The notes beneath the pieces are model-generated. The model ran no database searches. It was not told where the DNA came from and saw nothing but the letters and a program-made list of their open reading frames with translations. The translations under genes were made by a program, and so were the position numbers. 64,000 nt of DNA from Pyrenopolyporus hunteri (lineage: Eukaryota > Ascomycota > Sordariomycetes > Xylariales > Hypoxylaceae), in the NCBI GenBank assembly GCA_902806595.1, contig CADCXC010000037.1:1984001-2048000 (forward strand). The letters run 5' to 3'. Positions 26,031 through 36,165 of the stretch are shown here, in pieces (positions within the stretch are counted from its first letter, which is position 1; every line of letters starts with the position of its first letter).

Positions 26031-27026
26031 ATGGGAAAGCCTAGATTACGAGGAAGCTCACCTGTCTACTCAACCCCATCTCCTAAAGAGTCATCACCAC
26101 CGCCGTCGGTCTTCGAGGATTGGGACCAAGAAACCGCGATGGACCCATCACGCCCTACGAGCGTCGCCATACCGCGAACAGGCTCGCCGTTCACCAACCC
26201 GCCATCACTAACAGATATTCTCTCTAATCAAGCGCCCCCGCCGTGGACACTAAGTTCCTTCATGGCCTTCCTATCACAAAACCATTGCTTAGAAACTCTG
26301 GAATTCATCCTCGATGCTGACCGGTACAGAGTCTTGTATCATCAGATCGCGCAAGGCCGGGCACCCAACGGACCAGCGCAAATATGTTCGCTATGGCGGA
26401 AGGTCATTGACGCCTATATTATGCCTTGTGCCGCGCGGGAAGTAAACCTTCCTGCACACGTTCGCGACCGTCTACTCCGGCTTCCCTGTTGCAGAACAAG
26501 CCCACCGGACCCTTCTGAACTCGATGAAGCAGTTCAGATTGTTCGAGAGCTGATAAACGATTCGGTTCTTGTGCCATTTCTTGAGTCTGTCGTTTCGACT
26601 ACGGTCGAGTCACGCGCGGAGGAAGAGGCCTATGACTCTAGACAAGGACGCTCGCGCCTTCGGATACCTAGGGACATCGGCTACGACGACGAAGCCAGCC
26701 AGTCTCCTAAAACGTCCTACCTCCCACTTTTGTTCATGGGACGTGGTAGCGGAGCTGGTAATCGGTCGACATCTGCTTCGGTGGAGACGGTGGCCGATTT
26801 AGTGACGGACGATAGTAGCAGCCCGAACTCGACTGCTGGGTTTGAGCCTATGACCCCGCCTACCACACCACCCACTTTGGACTACGCTAGCACGTCACCT
26901 AGTACCCTGCAACGGGCCATTTCAGGCAATAGCTGGAAGAAGATGGGTGCGAAACTGGGCTTGACGAAGAAGAGCAAGTCCGTTCGTCGAACAGGCTCGA
27001 CGTCAGCCCACCCTCCCCCTTTATGA
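26031..27026 (+). CDS. RGS-domain protein (RgsB-like)
   Basis: 331 codons, no intron needed. Residues about 60-188 form a regulator of G-protein signalling domain, beginning SLTDILSNQAPPPWTLSSF and including FLSQNHCLETLEFILDADRY. Such proteins speed GTP hydrolysis on G-alpha subunits and so damp signalling. The N-terminal 55 residues are Ser/Pro-rich. After the domain comes a low-complexity Ser/Thr/Pro stretch and a basic tail with SWKKMGAKLGLTKKSKS. The arrangement resembles the short fungal RgsB-type RGS proteins, though I assign no symbol. The frame ends at TGA (27,024-27,026), but the same frame stays open for a further 267 codons before a normal stop, so the C-terminus is uncertain (see the next entry). 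Confidence 0.85.
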   Translation: MGKPRLRGSSPVYSTPSPKESSPPPSVFEDWDQETAMDPSRPTSVAIPRTGSPFTNPPSLTDILSNQAPPPWTLSSFMAFLSQNHCLETLEFILDADRYRVLYHQIAQGRAPNGPAQICSLWRKVIDAYIMPCAAREVNLPAHVRDRLLRLPCCRTSPPDPSELDEAVQIVRELINDSVLVPFLESVVSTTVESRAEEEAYDSRQGRSRLRIPRDIGYDDEASQSPKTSYLPLLFMGRGSGAGNRSTSASVETVADLVTDDSSSPNSTAGFEPMTPPTTPPTLDYASTSPSTLQRAISGNSWKKMGAKLGLTKKSKSVRRTGSTSAHPPPL

Positions 27027-27830
27027 GGGCTACAGGTCACGCCATTACTCGATCTCCCCGCTGCTGTAGATAGTAGTAGTACCTTGACTCTCACGAAGCG
27101 AGATACTGCTGACAGTACAAAGACGTCTTGGGAAGATCCTCACCCCGGCGAGAAATTGCAGATACCACATGGGATGTCTGCTAGACTACATTTCTGCCCG
27201 CAGACGATTAAAGGGGATGCGATGGGTGGCGTGGCCGTGAAAGCGCGTGGCGCGTATCAAGGCGATGGGTCGAATACGACCGGGCGCAGCTCTCGGTGCC
27301 GTTACCGTAATGCCAAGCTGAAACCGTTGAAGATACCTGCAAAGGTAGTCGAAGAACCGGAGGCGAGAGGCGGTCCGTTAGTTACGCCTCGGACGGGTAG
27401 TTTTATCAACGCACCACTACCCCTTCTACCTCCTTCTGAACCAACCCGTCGTCTTAATTACGAAACAGATACCGAGACAGAGGTCGGCACTGAGACCGGA
27501 ACGCTCCATGGCGAGACGGAAACTGACCACGTCGAGCTTGTAACCGCCGGTCCGACTGGTCTTGGTAGCTTCTCGAATTGCCTCGGCATATCACAAGAAG
27601 GGGATGACGCATCGATGAGCGTTTTCGATTCCGATATCTTTACACAAGCTGGTTCCGCCGATGACCTATACGGCTGGGAAGCGGAACTGGAGCGCAAGAT
27701 GAATTGCAGAGTCAGCACGGATTCCGTATGTCCTTATCATCACCAATATCGGAGTACAGATGGCGGTATGCGAAGTCTCTTCCACCGCGTCTTTTCTGTG
27801 TCGGGGAGGAGAACCAATTCCGGATTTTAG
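27027..27830 (+). CDS. In-frame ORF after RGS stop; extension or separate gene
   Basis: 267 codons in exactly the RGS frame and directly after its TGA, with no other stop until 27,828. It has no ATG before residue 50 or so of the segment. It contains a Thr/Glu-rich stretch with repeated TETE/TETGT units and a C-terminal portion (DLYGWEAELERKM, then a basic Ser-rich end) that looks like real protein. I recognise no domain. It may be a C-terminal extension reached by stop readthrough, by splicing out the TGA (a 72 nt GT...AG segment at 27,002-27,073 would keep frame but has a weak donor), or a pseudogenising stop or assembly error. A separate gene with an internal ATG start is also possible. 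Confidence 0.45.
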   Translation, partial: GLQVTPLLDLPAAVDSSSTLTLTKRDTADSTKTSWEDPHPGEKLQIPHGMSARLHFCPQTIKGDAMGGVAVKARGAYQGDGSNTTGRSSRCRYRNAKLKPLKIPAKVVEEPEARGGPLVTPRTGSFINAPLPLLPPSEPTRRLNYETDTETEVGTETGTLHGETETDHVELVTAGPTGLGSFSNCLGISQEGDDASMSVFDSDIFTQAGSADDLYGWEAELERKMNCRVSTDSVCPYHHQYRSTDGGMRSLFHRVFSVSGRRTNSGF

Positions 27831-29032
27831 AGTTTCGCCATTCGATTCGAGGGTGACGGCATCGTCGAATCTTTGGCTGTATTAATGGGACAATTCACCG
27901 CGTCGGCCCTAAGAGGACGACCTACAAAATCTTTTCTCGTGGCTACTATTGGCGGGTTTCAAATGCATATGGGCTATCAATTATTATTCGGCGTTATCAA
28001 CCGGAGAGCCAGGCAACTGGAGTCCCGGGGCGGCAAGCATCAAAATAAACGGGAACAAACATGACATAGACTGGGAATTGACGGGATTCGGCGAGGCGTT
28101 CACACGGGACGGATGATTTGGATATCACGACTATTGCTAGAAACGACTTTCCGCTCAACGTATTGATTGGATCGGTTAAGAGTACGCAGCGACACCTCGG
28201 AATTTGCGGGCTGTGAAAAGACGTAGGCTCTTTACACACCCTGTTGTATAGAGCGGGAATTATTAGGCAAGGCGAAAATATGCAAATGCACGGAATTTGC
28301 GTGCTGGTGAAACTCGACGATATATCATAATCCTCAGGATGCTCGTCGAGGAGCCACATGAATATAGTATGAATCGATGAATATATATGAACTCTCAAAG
28401 AACCACCAACCAGACCCTACAGAAACCGTGATTTATGTAAAAATGTCGTATCTGTCTTGAAGTGATGTAGACACCCGACAATTATAAAACAAAAATTAGA
28501 TATCTCATGATAATGTGTATTTATTCGACGTTATTTCAGAAGTGTATGAGACTGGTTGAGTTGGCCCTTTTCAAAATGATGAAATTTTGTAACTCTTTTC
28601 TCATCATAGATAATAACTTAGGTAGGTACCATACATCTTATCCCAAATCCAGTACAGCTTCACAGAATCAAGCCCACAGCCGACATAGGTACATTTTCAC
28701 TTAAAACAACACAGTATACTCATTTAGTCTTTTTCTCATTTTTTTTATCGGCTATCAAACCAACTCTAGCTACCGGTACCTACGGACGAAGAGCCAACGC
28801 CACCTCCAGTGGTCCTCTTCGATACACCCGTAGCAGACGATTTCAGATTCCGTGATATACCCCCCTCCAACCAGACAAGAAGAAAAAAAATCATACGCCA
28901 GAATCGCTCCGTCCAGCCGTCTATGATATGAGTTTATGGGGTTTTTATACAGAGTCGTTTATCCTATTTATGTAGGTAGGTATCCAGGCACGTTATCGTC
29001 TCCTTTCCTGGCCGTTTCTAGTTCTGTCTTAT
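27831..29032. other. Intergenic, RGS 3' side to GUT2 3' side
   Basis: About 1.2 kb between two convergent genes. A minus-strand open frame at 27,997-28,398 has no family resemblance and biased Cys/Ile/Ser content typical of a chance frame. The remainder is A/T-rich 3' flanking DNA with a short TAGGTA patch near 28,620 and 28,975. No RNA gene seen. Confidence 0.5.
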
Positions 29033-31139
29033 CTACTCTTCCACAACGGGAGGCTTGTTGTGCCTCGAGTACATCTTGTACTCGAGCGATGAGCTGAAGT
29101 CGAGCTTGCCCTTCTCGACCTGAGCTCGGGTCACGGTTAGCATCGGCTCAGGTAAGCCCATTGACTGCAAGAATGCTACGGCTGTAATGAAGATTAATCA
29201 GTATTCACTTGTTCCTAGAGGAATGGTTGTATTATGTGGGTGATAACTCACTGTCTTTCCATTCCCGGTCCTGCCTCTTCTTATCCCACTTCAGTTCCTC
29301 GGCCATGATATCGATGACCTTAGGTAAGCACTCAAGCGCAGCCTGAGCGTTCAGGAAAGCCAATCGCGTCCTTCGTGCGAGAACGTCGACGGCGGTTTGC
29401 GCATACTCGTTGGCGATGGCGTATCGGATCTCGCCGTCGACGAAGGGATATAGACGAGAGATACGCTCTCCTCGTGCTGGGAATCGCAGGTCCGTGGGCT
29501 TGCACATAGCTGCGACGGTCCACGCCCTATCACCGTAACTTTCAGTTAGGTGCTTAGCGACCTCAGTTTCAACACCAAAGTGTTGTATTATATTAATAAA
29601 CAGGGTCTTGCTGAAGCCATGGGCACCAATTAACCGGACGTTATGGGTCTGGCAGGATCCGTCTAGAATTGCGCCGTCATCAACGGCTTCGGTACCACTA
29701 ACTCGTGGGGCGTTACTGAAAGGCTTGGTGGGCAGGTTGAACTCCTTGACTGCCGCATCCACACAATCCTCAGCCATCTGTCGATAGGTTGTCCACTTTC
29801 CACCCGCGCAGGTCACAAGGCCGGAGTCCGAAATATCGACTAGATGATTTCGTACGAGCGACTCGGTGTTCTTGGCCTTGGGGTCTTTAACGAGAGGACG
29901 AATGCCGGCCCAAGCCGCAAGCACATCGCCACGGCGGACGTGTATATCGGGAGAAAGATAGTGACTAACTTCGTTCAAAATCCATTGGATCGATTTCTCG
30001 TCCGGAAGCGGGTTGGGGGTGATAGAAGTGGGCTCGTCGGTTGTACCAGCAATGGTGTTCCCTTGCCATGGGAGGAAGAAGATAACTCGTCCATCGGACG
30101 TCGATGGGTCGATTAATCCCATATTCGACGGGCTGTAATATCCGGGCAGAATGACGTGGACTCCAGAAGCGGGTGCAACGATCTCCTTGCATTCCTGGTC
30201 ATCAAGCTTCCGTATAGAGTCGGTGAAAGGTCCGGTGCAGTTGACGATGCATTTAGCCTTGACGGTAATTGGTTCAGTCGTCTTACCGTTGCGTTCGGGA
30301 ATTAAGTCCTTCACTTGGGCGCCACATAATTTACCCTTGTCATTCTTCATCAGACCAACCACCTCGGCGTGGTTTACTATGGTAGCGCCATATACAGCGG
30401 CGGTCATGGCAATTGAGACATTCATTCTCGAGTCGTTATGCGCGCCATCGTAGTAGACCAGAGCGCCAACGAGGTCCGTCTGCTTGAGCATGGGAAACGC
30501 ATCGAGAGCCTTACTCCTAGTCAGGAAGTAGGAGCTCTCAATACCCTCACTTCCGGCGAGGAAATCGTAGAACTTGGTGCCGGCCCAATAGTACGGTGCC
30601 TTCCACCATTTATCTAGCGGGAGCATGATGGGCAGCCACGAGCTCAGATGAGGCGCTGTTTGAAGGAAATACTTGCGTTCCTTGAGGGCCTCCTTAACTA
30701 ACTGGTATTGGTTGTAGTCCAAGTTCCATACGGCCTTCTCCAAATATCTCACGCCACCATGTACAAGCTTAGTACTTTTGCTGCTGGTGCCGCTGCTGAA
30801 GTCGTCTCGCTCGACAATTGCGACTTTGAGGCCTCTGGTAACGGCGTCCAAAGCAACGCCGGCTCCGGTGGCGCCGCCACCAATGACGAGCATATCATAT
30901 TCCTCACCGTCTGCACTACTTTTCTTCAATTGGGCGATCTGCTCTTCGCGGGATTTTATCTTGGGGAACCGGGGCAGTCTGAACGTGCCATCAGCGCCAT
31001 AGATGGGAGGAGGGACGGCAGGACCTTCGAAGCCGGGAATATTTCGGGGACGGTATGAATACAAAAGGGCGCCACCGCCGACCGCGACAATCGTGGTCGG
31101 AAGAGCGATACGCCGTAAGCCTCTGGCGAATCTAGACAT
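29033..31139 (-). CDS. GUT2: Mitochondrial FAD glycerol-3-phosphate dehydrogenase
   Basis: Oxidises sn-glycerol 3-phosphate to dihydroxyacetone phosphate on the outer face of the mitochondrial inner membrane and passes electrons to ubiquinone; used in glycerol catabolism and the G3P shuttle. Two exons: 31,139-29,252 and 29,181-29,033, with a 70 nt intron (GTGAGT donor, CAG acceptor). They join in frame to 678 residues, near the family's usual 620-680. The N-terminus has an Arg-rich presequence and a hydrophobic segment at about 13-28. The FAD-binding dinucleotide fold is at 85-94 (VIGGGATGAG), followed by ERDDFSSGTSSKSTKLVHGG, the family's signature. The second exon encodes the conserved C-terminal DTVAFLQSMGL part. 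The start is the first Met before the presequence. Confidence 0.95.
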
Positions 31140-32998
31140 GACGGCGGAGGGTCCGAGTCCGAGTCCAAGTCGTAAAGAGACTAGGATACGTTCCGTTCGG
31201 CTACACCACCGGGCAAGGCCTCTCCGATGATGCTGACTGTACCCAGCCGCGTTCAGAAATTAAAAGCCGCGGATACGACAGCTAGATAAGCCAATTTTCC
31301 TCCGGCTTGAACCTTATGCAAGGAAAAGTAGGGCTAAATAGATGATGGATGAGGTCTTTCTCGATAGGCGGCCACCTGCCGGGAAAATTGACGCCGGGTC
31401 AGGTCTGGTTGACTTGGGGCTTGGGAGTTGAGGCGTGAGGGTGTCGAAGCTGGATGTAATAGAGAAAGGTAGACGGAAAATTCGGTTTTGTCTATGATGA
31501 CGATGTTGTAAGTTGTTGGTTAGCTTAGCGTGGGGGGTTGACCACGCCGTCCCTTACTACTCCTGGTAGTGGAGAAGTAAATGGAGGAAGAATGGAGACG
31601 ACTACGTGTAAAGGTTGATATCAACATGATTCCTGTATCAAATACGAAAGAGTAACGCCGAAATAAAAATATGGAGGAAAACGGCTCGCTTTTCACTAGT
31701 CGCGGTACTTGCACTGTAGCTTGTACATACATAGTACAGGTAGTGTAAGGTCGGATTACGAGCTTGTGATGGGCTGGCTGGAACTGGGTCTGCAGCTCAC
31801 TTCCCCAAAGCGAAAAGGTGAATAACGGCTCATAACCCCACATGGCCCCATAAAAAAGGAATGCGGCAACCGGGATGGTTGGACTCGGTACAAACCTTAG
31901 GTTAGGTACCTACGTAAAACCCTCACTCAGTAACGCAGGGGTTATACATTCACGTACATAGGGTACTACTATGTAGGTAGGTATATGAAGGTGTGCATCG
32001 TGATGGCCAGACCGGGCGAGGGAAAGCTTTCCCAGGCACTTTTGGGAGGCGCTCGGCAATAAATGTTCCATCAATCATAAGCTAACGAAGCTTTATAGAT
32101 TAAGTGTTGAAATATCGCCCGAGTCTTCGCATCTGATGATAAGTACTGAGTGTACATTGGAAGACTTACATGTGATTGTTATGCGTCTCTTGCTAATTAC
32201 ATTATGATAGAAAACAGAACAAGATAGGGGGGTAATCCACAGAATGCAGCTTCCTCTCTCCACGTGCGTATATTCCATCATCTCTGACGTATGTAGTGGT
32301 TATAATACCTAGACAGGTACCACTTAAGGTGGGACTTAATAGGACGAATCCGTCTTTTTCAATCCAATCCTTCCTTATCGCCCTCAGGTTAGGTGTCGGG
32401 GTAATACCGTACCGACTGCATGTAGGTGTCCACCAAGTACATAGGTACCGTAGCGGTAAATTATGGGAATGAAAAACGATTGTATACCTAAAAAACGTTA
32501 GCTATAAAAAAACGTTCTTTTTTAAAAAATGATTTCTTATTATTTTACGCGTTTTTTTATTTTTATTTTTAATATTACGACGCGTAAATATTATATAACA
32601 ATATAATATATAAAGAAATTATTTTTTAACTTTACGTTCGATTTTTTTTTTCTTTCTTTCTTTTTTTTATGATATTTCTAAGTCTCCTTCTAAGTCTCCT
32701 CCTTTTAAATCTCCTCCTTTTAAGTCTCCTCTTTCTAGGTCTCTAAGTTTCTAGGTCTCCAGATCTCCAGATCTCCAAATCTCCAGGTCTCCAAGTCTCC
32801 AAATCTCCAGGTCTCTAAGTCTCCTTTTAAGTCTCTTTCTAAGTCTAGGTCTTTAGGTCTCTAAGTCTCTAAATCTCTAAGTTTCCTTCTAAGTTTCTAA
32901 ATCTTTATGAGGTAGGGTATTTTAGGTAGGTATTTAAGTAGGTATTTAGGTAGGTATTTAGGTAGGTGATTATGTAGTCGTTCCGTAACCGTAGTAAC

Positions 32999-33036
<38 letters not shown>

Positions 33037-33372
33037 AGAGAATTATTTCCATTTTATATAAGAAATCGTTGCCGTAGGAAAAACGATTGCCGTCCAACTA
33101 AATTTATGTTATTAAGAAATCGTTTTTGAATATATAACCGTTGTCTACACTCACCGGTTGCCGCTGTGGTACCTAGGTAGGTAGGTACCTACCTATGTAG
33201 GTCCATATTGATCCATGCCAGATTTCGAATTGAAAGCACATGGGACGTGAGTCTATTCAACCACATCTTACACCATCAATATATTATGTATTAAGTATCC
33301 CTTATATATACACGCTTCTCGTATAATCACATTAGTAATTGTCTTCATATACATAAGAGAGCGAGAAGATCC
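31140..33372. other. Intergenic 5' of GUT2, with repeat island
   Basis: About 2.2 kb. The first 300 bp next to GUT2 presumably hold its promoter. No convincing gene: a 107-codon minus-strand frame at 31,520-31,843 has no resemblance to anything. The distal half carries the AT-rich, octamer and poly-A island listed separately and a palindromic TAGGTACC array at 33,168-33,202. Confidence 0.5.
32510..33034 (+). repeat. RIP-like patch, octamer array and poly-A tract
   Basis: In order: a 150 bp AT-rich patch with C mostly in CpG (about 32,515-32,660), like the block at the window start; an array of octamers of the type AGGTCTCC, AAGTCTCC, AAATCTCC (about 32,677-32,905) differing by transitions; a short run of TAGGTAGGTATT dodecamers (about 32,930-32,970); then exactly 34 A at 33,001-33,034. 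A poly-A end after repeats would fit the 3' tail of a non-LTR or SINE-like insertion, but I found no clear target-site duplication or coding remnant. Confidence 0.65.
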
Positions 33373-36165
33373 TCAAAGTCCATCGACACAAATCGCGAAT
33401 AGCTCGTCGACGAATGTGATTACTTCGTTGATTTTCTCGCGTTCGGCTACGGCGCGGACGTCTTCTTCCGCTCCCCCAGGCAGGGCATCCATCGAGAAGT
33501 CGAAGCCCGCCCCAGCTTTAACCATCGTGACGCGGTCTGTGGTCATTGGTGATTTCAACGCGGCAGACGAGCTTCCACTAACATCGTCAATCTGCCTTAT
33601 ATCCACCTGGATCTCCTGCGATACCATGATACCCCCGAAAGAGGAAAGTTGGTGCGCTCCCGTCTTGTCGGATACAATATCGTCGCGTAGCTCCACCAAA
33701 GAGCCGGATTGATCTGAATCATAGCTGGACGACTTTCGTCCAAGTTCCGTCGAGGTTAGGGAACCATCACCAACCACAGTGTACCTATTGGCATTCGAAT
33801 GACCGAGGCGTCGGAGCGGGCCCACGCGATTCCTCCAGGGAACAGCTCGGCTGATACGTTGGTAAGTTGATTGCGGTAGGCTGATCGGCACCGCATTTAC
33901 CGTTGGCGATAATTCCCTGTGCACATATCGCGCAAATACAGCAAGATGGGGTGAATTCTTGTACGCCATCTGATGAATTTTGAAGAAATTTAAGGGTACG
34001 AATTCGCACCTGGGACTGCTGGTTCTGGCGTGGATGGGCATCATAATGCACAAGGCAATCATCGTACAAAAATCCGCCGAGTTTGATCCGGGTCGGGGGC
34101 GACAGGGTACCCGGACTACCTTAGATGTCAAGACTGATTCGTCAAAGACGGCATCATCTATAAAAGCTCGAAGGGCTTGGAGAGCATCGGATAGCTGCGA
34201 AGCAAATAGTACTTCTCTAGGAGAAAGTTTTTTCAACGCATCGAGGTTCTGAAAGAGAAGAGGGACTTCCATTCTATCAAGTCGGCGAACGACTGCGATT
34301 CAAGAGTCAGTTAAACATCGTGTCGAAGGAGACCCGAGAACACCAAACCCGTTTCCTGGATCTTTTGTCCCCAAGCAGGACCGCACTAGCAGCTCGCTCA
34401 ACATAACCAATACAGTAAAGATTAGGGCGTACATACCATCCATTTGCCATGGCTCCAAGCGTTCAGCGCATACCGGCATAGAAGGAAGCAAATTTCGAGC
34501 GCCCTTCTTGGCGACGACGTCAAAACCGAAGCTGCCCACACGAGCTTTGACACCGAAGAGACCCAGATGCACGCCACGCTCCATTAAAGTGTTTCCCTCA
34601 GCCAACGTCGCCATGCTCGCTAGCTTTCCCCTTAGATCTCTAGTTTTTATTTGCATACGCGATCTGATTATACCGCATACTTGATGTAGCTCCGCAAATC
34701 GAAACCCAGCGCCCTCGAGTCGCTCAATATCTTGACGTCGTTCGATACGGCGGACCAAAAACATAAGCGAGCCACGCCCGTACTCTTGCTGCAGAAAGCC
34801 ACGGCCGCCACGAGCCTTAGTGAACCCATCGCCAGTACTGAGCTTCCGAGGGAGCTCGTCTGCCCCAGTGGCTAGAATGTCATCCCATAAGATGCCGACG
34901 TCAATAAGCTGCTCTTTCAGCTTTCCTGCTAGGTTCACAGCTGCGACACAGAAAAGTTCGCGAAAGATAGCGTCGTAATTCTCGATAGGTTCCCCGTCGT
35001 CATCAATGAGGCGAATCTTGGCATCACGGCTACCCCTAGGCAAACGTGCCAAGTGATTAGCCATGCCATGAACTATACCGGCCACGCTGTTCCAATTCCG
35101 GGAGACTTGGAACATCCAATGGAAAAGGGGGTGAGAAATGTTGAAAATGTCGCTGTGGCTTCTTTCCACGTACGTGTCCGTGATCTTCTCGCTAGGCAAT
35201 GAACCATCCCGGCTCACCAACATCCTCCCGGAATTATCGAACACTGCGGCTGCTAAGATGATCTGTTGGGCTTTTCTCGCATTACATCGCGTGATCCATG
35301 CCGCGTAAGTAACAAATCCTGCTAAAAATAAAGCTGTGAAAATGGAGAGACAAACAACAAGTATTACCAGGTGAGTCTGGGATAGCTTGGGGTGGTCATT
35401 CAAACGTATTAGGCGGTACTTCGTCCCGGCGGTTGCGACCCAATGCATCCCAGACACAGCGGCAGCCAGCAGAAGCGCGGATAACATTCTCTTCTGCCAC
35501 GAGTTCCTCCAAGATGCTCTGAAAGCGAAGAAAATCGACAAGGCGACGATACTATAAACTAGGGCGATAACAACCGCTCCTGCGATGAAGACACTCTCAT
35601 ATACGCAGTCATAGTTACTAATAGACGCGTTACCCATGTAATGCATCCCACTGATACCAAGACCAGCGAGCAGGCCTCCACAACAAATCCGCCACCAGGA
35701 GATCTTATAGCTTGCGCCAATCGCCGCGAAGGCCGCGAGGAGTGCAATTATCGGTAAGAAGAACGACAGTGCGGAGAGACCACTAGAAAAATCAATGCGA
35801 AGTTCGGGTTCTCCCTGGCCCAGGATGATTGCATGATTCCCAAGGAAATGCTGCGAACTATTAACGGACGGCCATTTCCTTAAACTTATACCATGGGGCC
35901 TTACCATGCACCAAACCGATATCCCTCCCATCGCTATCGCAGCACTAGCGAGAACGAAGAAGTTAAATGGGCCATTACGAGAGGTTCGTCGATTAAGAAG
36001 CTCGAGCGTCGAAGTCGCGCCGACACAAGAAACAACGTAACTTAGAACAACGAAGGCGGGTCGAAATGACCAAGGGACAAATTCGCCCTCATACTGAGAA
36101 AGCAACTCCTGGCCGCTCGACATCCTGAAGGCGTTATTCCGTGTAGGTCGGATCGAGAGCCACAC
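33373..36165 (-). CDS. MHYT-domain integral membrane protein
   Basis: Fungal MHYT-domain protein, a multi-spanning membrane protein proposed to sense a small molecule or metal through Met/His/Tyr motifs; function in fungi is not established. Three exons: 36,165-35,905, 35,850-34,437 and 34,292-33,373, giving 864 residues in frame. An internal Met at 36,123 (MSSGQELL) is an equally good, perhaps better, start. The N-terminal third has about seven hydrophobic segments. Removing the 54 nt intron 35,904-35,851 restores a first motif, WCMHFLGN; the others are GMHYMGN and GMHWVAT. The second intron (144 nt, GTATGT donor, CTGAC branch, CAG acceptor) reads WQMD into VVRRLDRMEV. The long C-terminal half is cytosolic-looking, with an acidic Ser-rich tail. 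Confidence 0.85.

Noticed and set aside
27997..28398. 133-codon minus-strand frame between RGS and GUT2
   Set aside because: No family resemblance and composition typical of a chance frame in 3' flanking DNA.
29844..31058. Plus-strand frames inside GUT2
   Set aside because: They are antisense shadows of a clearly conserved enzyme.
33373..34272. A separate 299-codon gene downstream of the MHYT gene
   Set aside because: A 144 nt intron with good signals joins it in frame to the MHYT protein.
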